Below, piece after piece: positions 43,505-54,765 of a DNA stretch of 64,000 nucleotides. The translations under genes and the position numbers were made by a program. Each line of letters begins with the position of its first letter. The first letter of the stretch is position 1. Source of the DNA: Heliopora coerulea. Its lineage: Eukaryota; Cnidaria; Anthozoa; Scleralcyonacea; Helioporidae. The stretch covers positions 1 to 64,000 of the forward strand of contig JASJOG010000067.1 in NCBI GenBank assembly GCA_030142905.1. Reading direction: 5' to 3'. The notes beneath the pieces are model-generated. The model searched no databases, was not told the DNA's origin, and saw nothing but the letters and a program-made list of their open reading frames with translations.

Positions 43505-43890
43505 TATAGAATAAAATAAGATTTATTAAACTAACTAACGTTTCTTCGCATCTCGCTACATCATCAGAGTGTGAAATATTATTACAAAACAGCGAATATT
43601 TATAATTAAATGAAGGTATCAACTTGCAAGTCGTGTAGTAGCGGTAATAAAGAAGGGAAAATTAGAACAAAGACAATTGAATGGAGCTGAGATTACCATT
43701 CAAAGACGGTTTAACTTTGGAAGTTAAGAGGCTTTCTCTTACGAGAAATTCGAAAGGCGAAGAACGACAGGAAAGAATTTCAATGTCCTCAAGAGATGCA
43801 GTATGGCTAGTTTCGAAAAGATGTCGTAAAATGTGCTGGGCATTGATACAGGTATTTGTCCTGAGATTAAGATCCCCACTTAGTTTCTCA
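43505..43890 (-). mobile_element. Penelope-like element 4, 3' fragment
   Basis: A minus-strand fragment with the C-terminal part of a GIY-YIG domain (about 43,890-43,680: HTASLEDIEILSCRSSPFEF, then LVRESLLTSKVKPSLNGN), followed by a tail with a hammerhead-like motif. It ends close to the start of the minisatellite region. Everything upstream of the nuclease C-terminus is missing. Confidence 0.75.
43533..43568 (-). ncRNA. Hammerhead-like motif, PLE-4
   Basis: On the minus strand: CTGATGATG, a stem (GTAGCG, loop, CGAAG, imperfect), GAAAC, then GTTAGTT. The core and an NUH triplet (GUU) are present. Stem II pairs only partly. Confidence 0.4.
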
Positions 43891-43969
43891 TTGCGATAAG
43901 TGTTGAGACATCACGAGAACTTGTTGTGCTCTTAAAATGCATTAACTCTTTCCCGACAGGACAAGACTT

Positions 43970-46637
43970 CTACTATTTTACTGTGGTCAACACCAGACTA
44001 CCTTACTGTGGTCAAAACCAGACTACCTTACTGTGGTCAAAACCAGACTATTTTCCTGTGGTCAACATCAGACTATTTTTCTGTGGTCAACATCAGATTA
44101 TTTCCTGTGGTCAACATCAGACTATTTTCCTGAGGTCAACACCAGACTATTTTACTGTGGTCAACACCAGACTATTTTTCTGTGGTCAACATCAGATTAT
44201 TTTATCAGACTATTTTCCTGAGATCAACATCAGACTATTTTACTGTTATCAACACCAGACTATTTTACTGTGGTCAACATCAGACTATTTTCCTGAGGTC
44301 AACATCAGACTATTTTTCTGTGGTCAACATCAGATTATTTTCCTGTGGTCAACATCAGACTATTTTCCTGAGGTCAACACCAGACTATTTTACTGTGGTC
44401 AACACCAGACTATTTTCCTGTGGTCAACACCAGACTATTTTCCTGTGGTCAACACCAGACTATTTTATTGTGGTCAACACCAGACTATTTTCCTGTGGTC
44501 AACACCGGACTATATTCCTGTGGTCAACACCAGACTATTTTACTGTTGTCAACATCAGACTATTTTCCAATAGTCAACACCAGACTATTTTGCTGTGGTC
44601 AAAACCAGACTATTTTGCTGTGGTCAACACCAGACTATTTTACTGTGGTCAACACCAGACTATTTTATTGTGGTCAACATCAGACTATTTTCCTGTGGTC
44701 AACACCAGACTATTTTACTGTGGTCAACATCAGACTATTTCATTGTGGTCAACACCAGACTATTTTACTGTGGTCAACACCAGACTATTTTCCTGTGGTC
44801 AACATCAGACTATTTTACTGTGGTCATCACCAGACTATTTTATTGTGGTCAACATCAGACGATTTTCCTATGGTCAACACCAGACTATTTTACTGTGGTC
44901 AACATCAGACTATTTTATTGTGGTCAAAACCAGGCTATTTTCCTGTGGTCAACATCAGACTATTTTACTGTGGTCAACATCAGATTATTTTCTTGTGGTC
45001 AACATCAGACTATTTTCCTGTGGTCAACACCAGACTATTTTACTGTGGTCAAAACCTGACTATTTTACTGTGGTCAACACCAGACTATTTTACTGTGGTC
45101 AACACCAGACTATTTTGCTTTGGTCAAAACCAGACTATTTTACTATTGTCAACATCAGACTATTTTTCTGTGGTCAACATCAGATTATTTTCCTGTAGTC
45201 AACATCAGACTATTTTCCTGAGGTCAACACCAGACTATTTTACTGTGGTCAACATCAGATTATTTTCCTGTGGTCAACAACAGACTATTTTCCTGTGGTC
45301 AACACCAGACTATTTTACTGTGGTCAACATGAGACTATTTTCTTGTGGTCAACACCAGACTATTTTACTGTGTTTAACACCAGACTATTTTGCTGTGGTC
45401 AACACCAGACTATTTTCCTGTGGTCAAAACCAGACTATTTTCCTGTGGTCAACACCGAACTATATTCCTGTGGTCAACACCAGACTATTTTACTGTTGTC
45501 AACATCAGACTATTTTACTGTGGTCAACACCAGACTATTTTACTGTGGTCAACATCAGATTATTTTCCTGTGGTCAAAAACAGACTATTTTACTGTGGTC
45601 AACACCAGACTATTTTACTGTGGTCAACACCAGACTATTTTCTTGTGGTCAACAGCAGACTATTTTGCTGTGTTTAACACCAGATTATTTTGCTGTCGTC
45701 AACACCAAACTATTTTCCTGTGGTCAAAACCAGACTATTTTCCTGTGGTCAACACCAGACTATTTTACTGTGGTCAACATCAGATTGTTTTCCTATGGTC
45801 AACAACAGACTATTTTACTGTGGTCAACACCAGACTATTTTACTGTGGTCAACATCAGACTATTTTCCTGTGGTCAACACCAGACTATTTTCCTGTGGTC
45901 AACATCAGACTATTTTACTGTGGTCAACACCAGACTATTTAATTGTGGTCAACATCAGACTATTTTCCTGTGGTGAACACCAGACTATTTTACTGTGGTC
46001 AACATCAGACTATTTTATTGTGGTCAACACCAGACTATTTTACTGTGGTCAACACCAGACTATTTTCCTGTGGTCAACATCAGACTATTTTACTGTGGTC
46101 AACACCAGACTATTTTATTGTGGTCAACATCAGACTATTTTCCTGTGGTCAACACCAGACTATTTTACTGTGGTCAACACTAGACTATTTTACTGTGGTC
46201 AACACCAGACTGTTTTATTGTGATCAACATCAGACTATTTTCCTGTGGTCAACACCAGACTATTTTACTGTGGTCAACATCAGACTATTTTCCTGTTTTT
46301 AACACCAGGCTATTTTACTGTGGTCAACTCCAGACTATTTTACTGTGGTCAACACCAGACTATTTTCCTGTGGTCAACATCAGACTATTTTTCTGTGGTC
46401 AACATCAGACTATTTTACTGTGGTCAACATCAGATTATTTTCCTGTGGTCAACAACAGACTATTTTACTGTGGTCAACACCAGACTATTTTACTGTGGTC
46501 AACATCAGACTATTTTCTTGTGGTCATCATCAGACTATTTTGCTGTGTTTAACACCAGATTATTTTGCTGTGGTCAACACCAGACTATTTTCCTGTGGTC
46601 AAAACCAGACTATTTTCCTGTGGTCAACACCAGACTA
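43970..46637. repeat. 25-bp minisatellite, about 107 copies
   Basis: The unit is 'ctattttactgtggtcaacaccaga' with recurring variants at two places: a/c/t/g before 'ctgtgg', and c/t in 'caacaccag' versus 'caacatcag'. The period was checked at 44,400, 44,425 and 44,450. One truncated unit lies near 44,205. Because 25 is not a multiple of 3 and no frame creates a stop, all three plus-strand frames stay open and give long overlapping reading frames with a 25-residue period. These are artefacts of the repeat. Confidence 0.97.
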
Positions 46638-46966
46638 ATAATTGCAACTCAATCTCAACCCCGAAAAGATGGACAGCTTTAACTTTGTAAATATGCTTAA
46701 ATCGATGATATCATCTTTCTAGGAGAAATTCATAATAGTACTTGGGTCATTGTCAGGGTTAAATCACCCCTCCAGTGACTGTGAACCTACGCCCCCCGTT
46801 TTTACATTTTTTTCGAAAATGTTCAATCGTCCACCTACACGTTCCTTAGCTATATCACCTAAGCAACAACCTATCACATGTGGGAGCCATGTTTTCACTT
46901 AAACAGATGATATTCATCTTTTTGCCACGTTTTGTCAATTGATGCCGTTCTAAAACGCCTTGAAGC

Positions 46967-47106
46967 GTGGCCAGATTGTAATCTGAGCAACCTGACCTCA
47001 ACCTAATCCTAACCCTCTAATCATATAACATAACACTTTGACCAACTCCCGACTTTTGGAGGGAAACTTTTTAGGGTCAGGTTGCTCAGATTAGTCTGGC
47101 TACACT
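46967..47106. mobile_element. MITE family T1, copy 2
   Basis: Ends: 'gtggccagattgtaatctga' on the left and 'tcagattagtctggctacac' on the right, inverted, with a shared inner 'gcaacctgacc' and 'ggtcaggttgc'. The interior is shorter than in copy 1 and has only traces of the CCTAACC-type words. Confidence 0.8.
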
Positions 47107-47189
47107 CCAAAGCGTTTTTGTAAAATTTAGAGTTTAGAATTTATAATTTTCACCCGTTTTTGAAAGGGTGAAACGGGTGAAATCGGAGT

Positions 47190-47352
47190 ACCTAGAGGAA
47201 ACCTGCGATGCTCGGTAGAGTCAAACTGCTCAACACTCTTCTCACATGTGTTCAAGGCAATTTTTATCAAATAACTACACGAAGCCGGAATCGAACCCTA
47301 GTCAGAGTAGTGAGAGAGACGTACACTACCACTGTGCCACCAGCACCCCTCT
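47190..47352 (-). mobile_element. tRNA-derived SINE A, copy 1
   Basis: On the minus strand it starts with a tRNA-like head: A box TGGCACAGTGGTAGTGTACG and B box GGGTTCGATTCC. The body 'gagtcaaactg.tcaacactc' follows, with an insertion of about 32 bp relative to the copy at 59.6-59.86 kb. The head is well preserved, so a Pol III promoter may still be readable. Confidence 0.75.
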
Positions 47353-47389
47353 ACCTTTACCTTTACATGTATTTTTCTTTGTTCACCCC

Positions 47390-47560
47390 GAATCGTACCA
47401 CGTTCCCATGCAGCAAATATAACATTTTATTGCAAATGTTTCGTTCCTTTATCGCTGTGGTGAGTTTTCACTGTAAAGCCACGAAACGTCAGCAATAAAA
47501 TTATTTTATAATTTTTGATTGTTCCTTATGTCATGTCGTAAAATAATTTGCTGGGCACAA
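47390..47560 (+). mobile_element. PLE 3'-tail fragment
   Basis: The tail carries GCTGTGGTGAGTTTTCAC...GCCACGAAACGTCAGC, a variant of the hammerhead-like block, followed about 60 bp later by 'aatttgctgggcac', the PLE terminus. No coding part is left. Confidence 0.55.
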
Positions 47561-47654
47561 ATATTTATCTTTAAAAACTGACAGAATGTTAACAAATAGG
47601 AGTTTTTCATGATAATCTGACATTTATGAATTTCTGTTCATGCATATCTCTAAG

Positions 47655-47928
47655 AATGATTCTGAAATAGAATTGGAACACTGCACATACTCTCTTGGAT
47701 ATGTGTTAAGTTGTTGCGAGAACATCTCGTGTACTTAAGTTGGGTAAAAACTCGCCTCCAATCCCTATGGGCCCGATTGCTCAACAGGTAGAGCGGCGGA
47801 CCGGTATCCTGAAGGTGCGCATTCAAATCCCGCTCGAGTAAACATTTTTCAGTTGACTTCGACAATGTCAGATTACCATGAAAAATTTCTGTTCATATGT
47901 ATCTCTGAGGATGATTCTGAAATGTTAG
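47655..47928 (+). mobile_element. tRNA-derived SINE B, copy 2
   Basis: Starts and ends with 'gattctgaaat'. The middle has an A box-like TTGCTCAACAGGTAGAGC and a B box-like GTGCGCATTCAAATCCCG, preceded by 'gttaagttgttgcgagaac' and followed by 'gtcagattaccatgaaaaa'. The order is the same as copy 1 at 37 kb (inverted). Confidence 0.7.
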
Positions 47929-48015
47929 CAAATATTCAAATCAAAATCGCAAGGCTTGACGTGTCAACGTTCACAACTTGAACAACAACGGATGAGCTAC
48001 GTAAGCACTGTAACG

Positions 48016-48016
<1 letters not shown>

Positions 48017-48055
<39 letters not shown>
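48017..48055. repeat. TA dinucleotide microsatellite
   Basis: About 19 uninterrupted TA units. Confidence 0.97.
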
Positions 48056-48059
<4 letters not shown>

Positions 48060-48539
48060 TAAAATTTCCTATTTCGCACGCAGTCATTGGTCAATTACTA
48101 TGTTTATATCAGGCTAAGCAAGCACGGTTATAACATCACAGGTGTCGCTTGATATACCCATTTATGCATTGTAATTGAATGTAGCGTTGGATGGTGATTT
48201 GATACGGTGAATAGGTTTGCAGTTAATAAAGGTCACGTTTCATTACTGTAACCAAGCGAAAGGTTTTAATGAAAATTACGCAGTCGAGTACAGCAGTTAA
48301 CGTGAAGTGAAAAGGATTTTTTTTTATTTTTTTGGGATTTTTTTTTTTTTGCGAAGTGTTTAATAAAACAAAATAGGATTGTTAACTAGTGTTATAATTC
48401 CATTTTTTAAAATTAATCTAAAAAACATATAGTTTAACTCTGGATAATGCCGGATGATATCACTTGTCAAAGGAGAGCTGCTAAATGGAAGTGGTTAAAT
48501 CCCGCATTTTTCATTTCTAAATTCTGTTCTCTTGTTTAG

Positions 48540-48750
48540 TTCCACCAGTCGCAGATATTACTTGTTCAGGAAAAACAAACAGAAATTTTGTGTGCGCGTC
48601 CAATTCAAAACACAATGCGGGTAACCCTCCTCCGTTGGCGTACTGGTATAACAGTGGCGAATAGATCGGCCATTTTGGTTATCTGCATAAGAACCTTACC
48701 TTAGACAACATAACGCAAGGAGTAGCAGCAACCTGTACGTGCAAGGTGTA
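48540..48750 (+). pseudogene. Decayed Ig-like domain exon
   Basis: After an acceptor-like CTCTTGTTTAG the frame reads PPVADITCSGKTNRNFVCAS, then NPPPLAYWYNSGE, a stop (TAG at about 48,661), and after it LTLDNITQGVAATCTCKV. The C...W...L.L.N...G...C spacing is that of an immunoglobulin-like domain, as in cnidarian cell-surface proteins. The single stop and the lack of neighbouring exons suggest a relic or a null allele. The assignment rests on spacing only. Confidence 0.45.
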
Positions 48751-48814
48751 AAGTCGTAACTTGACAGACAACCGAATACCCTTCAGTGAGTAAATAAGGT
48801 AAAAGCAACGTGCC

Positions 48815-48950
48815 ATTATTTATACTGGATAACCCTATAAACTACCTAAACTGTTCTCTCTAGATGTCCAGTAAGGGCCACCCCTCATGAGTCCAGTGTT
48901 ACTGCAGGAAGAAACTGGAGTACCCAGTAGGGTGGTAAGTTCCGTTCAGA
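48815..48950 (-). mobile_element. SINE A body fragment
   Basis: 'ttatttatactggataaccctat' and 'gtccagtaagggcc' to 'ggagtacc' match 59,610-59,725. The tRNA-like head is missing. Confidence 0.7.
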
Positions 48951-49279
48951 CCTGTACGAAATTTTCTTCGTGAAAACACGAAATCTCTCGAGACCAACAG
49001 TTGAAGAAACGAACAAGATAAGCATTGTTGCACGAAATTAATGAAAACTCGGAATTCGGTCAATATTTGCAAGAACAAGGCTTTAGTTTTATGCTAGTGT
49101 CACCTAAGCAATTCAAAAAATTCTCACTTCGGTAGCAACCTGAATTCGTACCGGTCTCATGTAAACGTGGTTTAAGATTTCACCTCGTAAAAGTTTTATC
49201 ATACCATATATCGTGCTTCGAGAATGAGGCAGCGGAATCACACATTCACGTAACCTGATATATCTCTTTTAGTTTTAAC

Positions 49280-49745
49280 TTATGAACTCATTGACTTTAT
49301 CCCTGCTTATTTTTCAACTGCCCACCTTCTCCGTCTTCTTCCCTACCTCGGTAACTCTTCCTTCGTTCCTTGTCTTCCACATTCTTTCTTCCTTTACATT
49401 CCTTTGTTCGCTTTCTAATAACCTTTTTCACTTGCTGATTGTCTGCCTTCTAAGAGTTATTTGTATTCCCATTCTATTTCTCTTCCTGCTCCTTTCCTCT
49501 TTCACTCTCTATCCACCCTCTCTCGCCGTCCATTTCTCCCTCTTAACCTCTCTCCATCCATACGTCTGTGTAACTGTCCGTTCATGTATCCTGGCATCTA
49601 TACATTTATGTGTGTATGTTCACCATCCGGTCCCTTCTCCCCATTCATCCCTTGATCTATCCATTGATCCATTCATGCATCCATACGTTTACACATCCCT
49701 GCATCCACCCACTCATCCATCCATCCGCCTATCCATCCATCATTA
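49280..49745. repeat. Pyrimidine-rich low-complexity tract with TCCA repeats
   Basis: Long C/T-rich DNA ending in (TCCA)n-type units at about 49,660-49,740. A 154-codon open frame covers it but is a by-product of composition (Leu/Ser/Phe/Pro only). Confidence 0.8.
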
Positions 49746-49929
49746 ATCGATAGATTGTGTTTGCATCGGTGTTTGCTATTTCTGGTCGATACCGGGTGGT
49801 AAGAAAAAAACCTGCTAACTCCCCAACCCACCGATTTCCAGTTGTGATCAATTTAGCTGGTTGAGAAGACATATATCAATGAATTGTTGTCTGTAAACAC
49901 AACAAAACTTGGTGCGTAGTACAGGTAGT

Positions 49930-50405
49930 CCCTGAAATGTTCACAAATAGCTTATTTCAGAGCGAATATTCGAATCAGAATGAAGATCGTAGTTTTTTTT
50001 AGCAGCTGTTAATGTAAAGGAACCATAAGTGATGATAAGTAAGACATCCTTTAGTTGTTGGTACAGTACAACGCCCAGTCCGCTTTCAGATGCGTCTGTA
50101 TGCAGGACATAAGGACTATTAGGCTCTGGTAAGTATTCGAGACATTCGATAAGTATGTCTAAAGCTTTTTGGTGGGTTGACGTCCAGGTGATTGGCTGGC
50201 ATCGATGTGGCTGACCGCCATGTTTTCCCTTGGCTTTTGTTTTGTTGTTGTCTACGGTTTTAAAAAGGTCTTGAATTAGCTTAGCGATTCTTGAAATTTT
50301 ATGCCGTCGATAATAGTTATACTGTCGATAATACTTCAAAAATCCCATTAGTTTCCGGACATCGTTTATTGTTTTGGGAGGAGTTTTAATTACAAAGGCG
50401 TAGAC
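49930..50405 (-). pseudogene. Ty3/Gypsy RT-RNase H fragment
   Basis: The minus-strand frame includes PPKTINDVRKLMGFLKYYRQ (the RT end), a connection with RIAKLIQDLF, WTSTHQKALDILIECL, and the RNase H start SPYVLHTDASESGLGVVLYQ with the first catalytic Asp, then LTAAKKNYDLHS. These are hallmarks of a Ty3/Gypsy pol. Only about 150 codons are left; no LTRs, integrase or protease are visible. Confidence 0.8.
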
Positions 50406-50816
50406 GTCCGAGTATTAAATACAACTAGAAAATACACAAGAAGGGCAGAAATGTAATAATTTAGTACGCATATGGTTCAAAAATAACGATTAATTACTAC
50501 GAATGGCTACCGATCGATTTGTCCCCAACCCTTATCATATATATTGCAGTGGTCTGCGTGTCTTTATAGTGGGCAAAGGAGGTACGTCAATTTACGAAAA
50601 TACCCATATAATAAGCAGTTTTAATCGGGTTTTCGGAGACTTTAGAATTTATATCGGTATTTACTAGACTTTGGTATCCAAAATAGAGGGATGTATTATT
50701 GGGGGAGTTTTACGAACTGTAGAAATCCAACAGTGGGGAAAAAGGTGTAAATACCATAAAATGAAACCATATGGCATTTTCAATAATAGGTAAGTTCAAT
50801 AGTGGGGAGTTATTAT

Positions 50817-51176
50817 TTAGTTTTTAGCGTCTATCTCTTTACTAGTTTCGTCCTGTGGTTTGTTTTTGTGATCGTAGACGTGCTTAGCGGTAGTAATTCC
50901 ACCTGACAGAATTCCCACAAATAGGATAAGTGGGCTAATTTTTTCGACTAATGAATAAACGTTTCTTTTTAACAATTCATCTTTCCTGAACTCATTGGTT
51001 AATTCCTCAGGCGACTCAATAGCTTCGAGACCTCCTAATGTGTTAGCGAATATACTGATTAGAATATCAGTGATGAATTCGTTGGCTCTTTGCATTTTTC
51101 TGCGTTCGTCTTCAGTGTATAATTTACTGATAACCTTATGACTAGCCTTTTTTATGAAAGCGACCAATTTATCCAA
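50817..51176 (-). CDS. Polinton small membrane protein, function unknown
   Basis: A 119-codon frame: a basic N-terminal half (LYTEDERRKMQRANEF), then an amphipathic segment, and a hydrophobic stretch near residues 80-100 (LVEKISPLILFVGILSGG) followed by a charged tail. It is the last gene of the minus-strand cluster. I do not recognise it. A membrane-active virion or accessory protein is possible. Confidence 0.5.
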   Translation of the reverse strand: MDKLVAFIKKASHKVISKLYTEDERRKMQRANEFITDILISIFANTLGGLEAIESPEELTNEFRKDELLKRNVYSLVEKISPLILFVGILSGGITTAKHVYDHKNKPQDETSKEIDAKN

Positions 51177-51196
51177 ATTACCATCTTCTGCTAATT

Positions 51197-51400
51197 TCAG
51201 AAGTTCATCTCCATTTTTTTCGAAATGAGTGTTATCGTTCTGCGGCTCAACATTTTCAGGTTTATCTTTTCAGGTTTTTCATTAGAATTATTGTCACTGA
51301 ATATGTTGTTGATTTCATCATTTAAGGAATTTTCTGAGGTTGATATTTCTACAATAACATCATTAATATTTTCAGGTTTTGTATTTTTTCGTCTTGGCAT
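51197..51400 (-). CDS. Polinton short acidic frame, possibly N-terminal part of the next
   Basis: 67 codons, Asn/Glu-rich (SEDNSNEKPEK-like composition), beginning MPRRKNTKPENINDV. It ends 21 bp before the following minus-strand frame starts. The two may once have been one protein, separated by stops at about 51,197 and 51,190. Function unknown. Confidence 0.4.
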   Translation of the reverse strand: MPRRKNTKPENINDVIVEISTSENSLNDEINNIFSDNNSNEKPEKINLKMLSRRTITLISKKMEMNF

Positions 51401-51499
51401 TCGATAGATATTAACACATATTATATTTTTGTGAAATAGTTATTTTACAATCGTATGGGTATCTTAGGTTGATTTCCAGAGTTGAGTATTTAGTATTTT

Positions 51500-52018
51500 T
51501 TAGTTTGTTTTTAGTGAGTTTTCTTCTTCTTTACTAACATCTAAATATTCGCCAAAAATTGCTCTTATTGTATTTTTGTTTGGAGTGTGATATATAACTA
51601 ACTTAGAAGTATTTTCTCTGTAAGCCCTAGCTATACTTGTTAGTTGCTGGGTGATGACTATGGTTGATAGTCCATAATGTCTTGCTGAAAAATCCAATTT
51701 AACCAATTCACTGGTTCTATTTTAGACATCTTGGCTACTTGCACAATCATCTAATATAATTAAACTATTAGTACCTTTATAAATCTCTTGAACAGTATGT
51801 AATATTTTATCAACTTTGTCTTGTTCACACTCTATCCCAAATAAATTAGAATCAATATATTTCCATTGTTGGTATGTTTCGTTCTACGAAAATATTGGGC
51901 AAATTATAATAATATAGTCAAAATGTTGTTTGTGTTGTTTTTCAAGCGTATTTAACAAATAGAAAGTTTAACCACTGTTGGTCATTCCACAAATTATCAT
52001 ATTGAAAGGTGTTTCCAT
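51500..52018 (-). pseudogene. Polinton FtsK/HerA-type packaging ATPase, broken
   Basis: Begins METPFNMIICGMTNSG. The next codon, the invariant Walker A lysine, is a TAA stop (51,968-51,970). Further in are a Walker B-like SLIILDDCA and the conserved GLSTIVITQQLTSIARAYRE segment (sensor/arginine region) and a terminal KNTIRAIFGEY. Further stops occur at about 51,888 and 51,725. In Polintons and related viruses this ATPase packages DNA into capsids. With the P-loop destroyed it cannot hydrolyse ATP. It sits directly downstream of the capsid genes, the usual order. Confidence 0.8.
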
Positions 52019-52042
52019 TTATATAATAGCTTATATCTAGCA

Positions 52043-53280
52043 TTAAATACTCAATAGGTCGTTATTAACGAAGTTAACCAAACCATCACTGACAGCAAAG
52101 ATGTTACAGTTAATGTTTCCAGTGTGTGAAGTTATTTTGATTTCCAGTAGGATACCATTTTGTGTGTTTACAATCTTTTTACCGTTACCAGTGCTATTCG
52201 TTTCCTCATTAGATCTGAGATCAACAACCAAGGCGAATTTGTCATTTTAGAACTTTTCAATCGTCATAAATTGGTCCTTTAAGTGCTTTGGACAGAATAA
52301 TCGTTTAGCCTCGTCGTAGAAACGTGATTTGTGGATACCTTGTGAGTATACAACATTTGGGATACCTTCGATTGTTAGTTTAACCTCAGTGACATTTTGA
52401 TAAACGATTTCTTTACCATCAGTTCTTGTTGGTTGGATAAATAGTAGAACGACTGCTTTCATTGATTTTCTTGGTGTGTTAATGTTTTCATTCATTATAT
52501 AGTACTACTTGCAGCTCCTACAACTGTTTTCATTAGTGTTACGGGTTCATATGATCAGCTTCTGCCGCTACTATAAAGGGATTATATTTCACTTGATACG
52601 TGCTGGTTGTCGATGTTTCATATTGCAGTTCAAGATTTGATAAAAAATAATTTCCAAGTGTCTCACCAGATTGTGCGACCATAATTTCGCTTGCTCGAGG
52701 TAATCTGAGTATGTATCTAAAATTGTTATTCATTACAAAAGCAGCATACAACCCATGATCACTAATTATTTTATCCAGACAAATTTTTTGGTTTCTTTGG
52801 GGTAGATACTGATGATGAGACCATCTGATACTTTTTGAGCGTTTCCAGAAGAGGCTCCTTCATCATCTCCTGATATTAACTTTCTCAGATTTTCGTTGGC
52901 TATTCCATACTCCACCATATCATTCCTTTCAGATACTGTCTTGTATAAATCCTTGTACACACCATACATACTTTCTCCACTACATTCGTACACAGTTTCA
53001 CCAGCGAAACGGACTTGCAACCTTTTTGTAGCAGTTTTGAAAAGTTGTTTAGAAAATGACTTTTAGTACCGGTAACATTGAAGTCAAATAACAAATGCAA
53101 CGAACCAGGGACTAAACAACTGTACTCTTTAAGTTTTGGGATCTCAATATAGAGTTCTTCCTCTGGATTTGCACTATTGGGGTTCATTGTTACACGGTGT
53201 CGGGTTTGGTCACCTTTCATGGTTTCCATTCGGCTTCTTCTAAATCCAGCGCTCAATTCCAATTCAATTTTATTCATTTT
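52043..53280 (-). pseudogene. Polinton capsid-like protein, fragmented
   Basis: Several minus-strand frames in order (53,280-52,900, 53,020-52,766, 52,751-52,539, 52,495-52,247, 52,231-52,043), broken by stops and frame changes. The first starts MNKIELELSAGFRRS. Beta-rich composition, a conserved-looking LPRASEIMVAQSGETLG segment and a C-terminal KFALVVDLRSNEE..GNG stretch suit a jelly-roll structural (major capsid-like) protein, and its place next to the ATPase supports that. Homology recognition is weak by eye; a structure-based comparison would decide. Not functional as it stands. Confidence 0.5.
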
Positions 53281-53335
53281 GTATATATTAATGTATATTT
53301 TATTTTCTTGTTCTCTCTTTATTTTGGCCGTAGAT

Positions 53336-53998
53336 AAACCAGGCAAAGGCTAAAGCCAGTACGCATACGTTTTTCGCCAACCATGCCAACCCCTTAGCAC
53401 CCCATGAGATAGCTTGACTGATAATGTTTAGCAATGGTGCTAGTAATGGTCCTAGTTTCTTACCAAGATTATATATCGCTTTAGCTAACTTTCCAGTAGC
53501 TTGAGTGCCTTCAACAATAGCTTTTCTAGCCCTTACAACGATTGTGGTTATAATGCCAGCGATTGATATAGCTATTACTAATAGCCCGACTAGGTTATCT
53601 TTAGCCTATTTTTTGAAACGTTGCAATCTTGATATAAGTTCCTCCTACTGCTATCTTACTTCTTCCAATTGTATCTGTTCAAGGGTTCTATCTCTGGCCT
53701 GTCTAAGAGCAATTACTCTTTCCTCTAATTCTATGTATTCCTCAGGGTTATCAGTGTTGTCTCTTTCTTGCAATGTACTGTCTAAAGTGTCTTGAAAGTG
53801 ATCTGCTTGGGCTTTAAGAAATACCGGTCTAGTTGACCTATCCATGCTTTCTGGAGGGTTTAACGCGCCTTCCAATTCTCGGTTCTCTTCTGCTGTTAGC
53901 CCATTAATCGATGTGTACTCTACAGTTGTGTCAACCATTGGCATATTTCTAACAGTTTCATCTCTATCTTTCTGTTCGGTTTGAATTTCATTTATCAA
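53336..53998 (-). pseudogene. Polinton protein with acidic coiled coil and hydrophobic C-terminus
   Basis: The frame 53,998-53,651 is acidic and predicted coiled-coil-like (EYIELEERVIALRQARDRTL). After two stops near 53,645 and 53,610, the same region continues with strongly hydrophobic segments (about 53,600-53,340, including LVIAISIAGIITTIVV and a WLAKN.CVLALAFAWFIY stretch). This is probably a minor capsid or membrane-associated virion protein. The family is unrecognised. Confidence 0.45.
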
Positions 53999-54029
53999 TT
54001 GATTAAACTGTGTGACCGCTTCTTGGCTG

Positions 54030-54580
54030 AATTTGTATTGTTGTACTGTAATACACCGTTAGAATCTCTTTTGACTACTATTTGTGGAGAGCCTCTCTCA
54101 TTTCTGCTGTTTATTTGTTTATATCTTATGTTGTTAATATTTGTTTTATCAACTTAGAATAGTAATTCAATTACCTTGTCATATGTATCAAGCCTAAAAC
54201 TTTCACTGTGGTTTCTTCTTATAAAGTCTTCAATAACAAAATTTATTTCATTTTCAGGTCTTTGTATTGTGTCTACGAATTCAACTTCAGGGGCTGTAAC
54301 ACTAGTCTCTTTGATTTTTACGGTAACAGTTCCATTTTTATTACTATTAAGCGTTGCCTCTGTTGTCCTATTCTCTTGAATACGCTCAATATAACTCATC
54401 CTCTTTTTGACATTATCTAATCTAACATTATCACTATCCCTACCCAAAAAGTTTAAACGCTCCTATCTAAGACTATCATATTCATTATGTAAATGCTCAT
54501 CATTCATCTAATCGTAATCAGGGTATTTTTCACCCAGTTCTTCCACTTCAAAATCATCGAATCCTCCTTCAGTCATGATT
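54030..54580 (-). pseudogene. Polinton protein of unknown function
   Basis: A minus-strand frame from about 54,578 (MTEGGFDDFEVEELGEKYPD), broken by stops near 54,508 and 54,465, continuing in the open frame 54,447-54,154 (97 codons). It has an Arg/Glu-rich helix and a Val/Thr-rich strand segment. A separate Asn-rich stretch lies at 54,030-54,150. I cannot name it. Its position between integrase and structural genes suggests a virion or regulatory role. Confidence 0.4.
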
Positions 54581-54765
54581 TATATATATTACTCTATATT
54601 TTGTATATCACTCTCAGGGATCCAACTAGTATGTTTACTATCATAACCTAACCATTTAACAAGAACCATCTCTTTACCTTTTACTTTTTTTCTTTTTAGT
54701 ACATTTTCAACTTTATAAACATCGTACTTTTTATCAGCACTTGATAACTCCTCTCCATAGATATT

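Noticed and set aside
44420..45976. 518-codon open frame (and overlapping frames of 338, 215 and 177 codons)
   Set aside because: They are translations of the 25-bp minisatellite, open in all three frames by composition. No protein is supported.
43970..46637. CRISPR array
   Set aside because: The units are contiguous without unique spacers, and the genome is animal.
47276..47352. Functional tRNA genes (also at 47,765, 36,965, 37,920, 39,065 and 59,785)
   Set aside because: Only A and B box-like parts are present, acceptor stems do not pair, and they continue into shared SINE bodies.
49282..49746. 154-codon frame resembling a membrane protein
   Set aside because: Pyrimidine-rich, TCCA-repeat DNA; Leu/Ser/Phe content follows from base composition.
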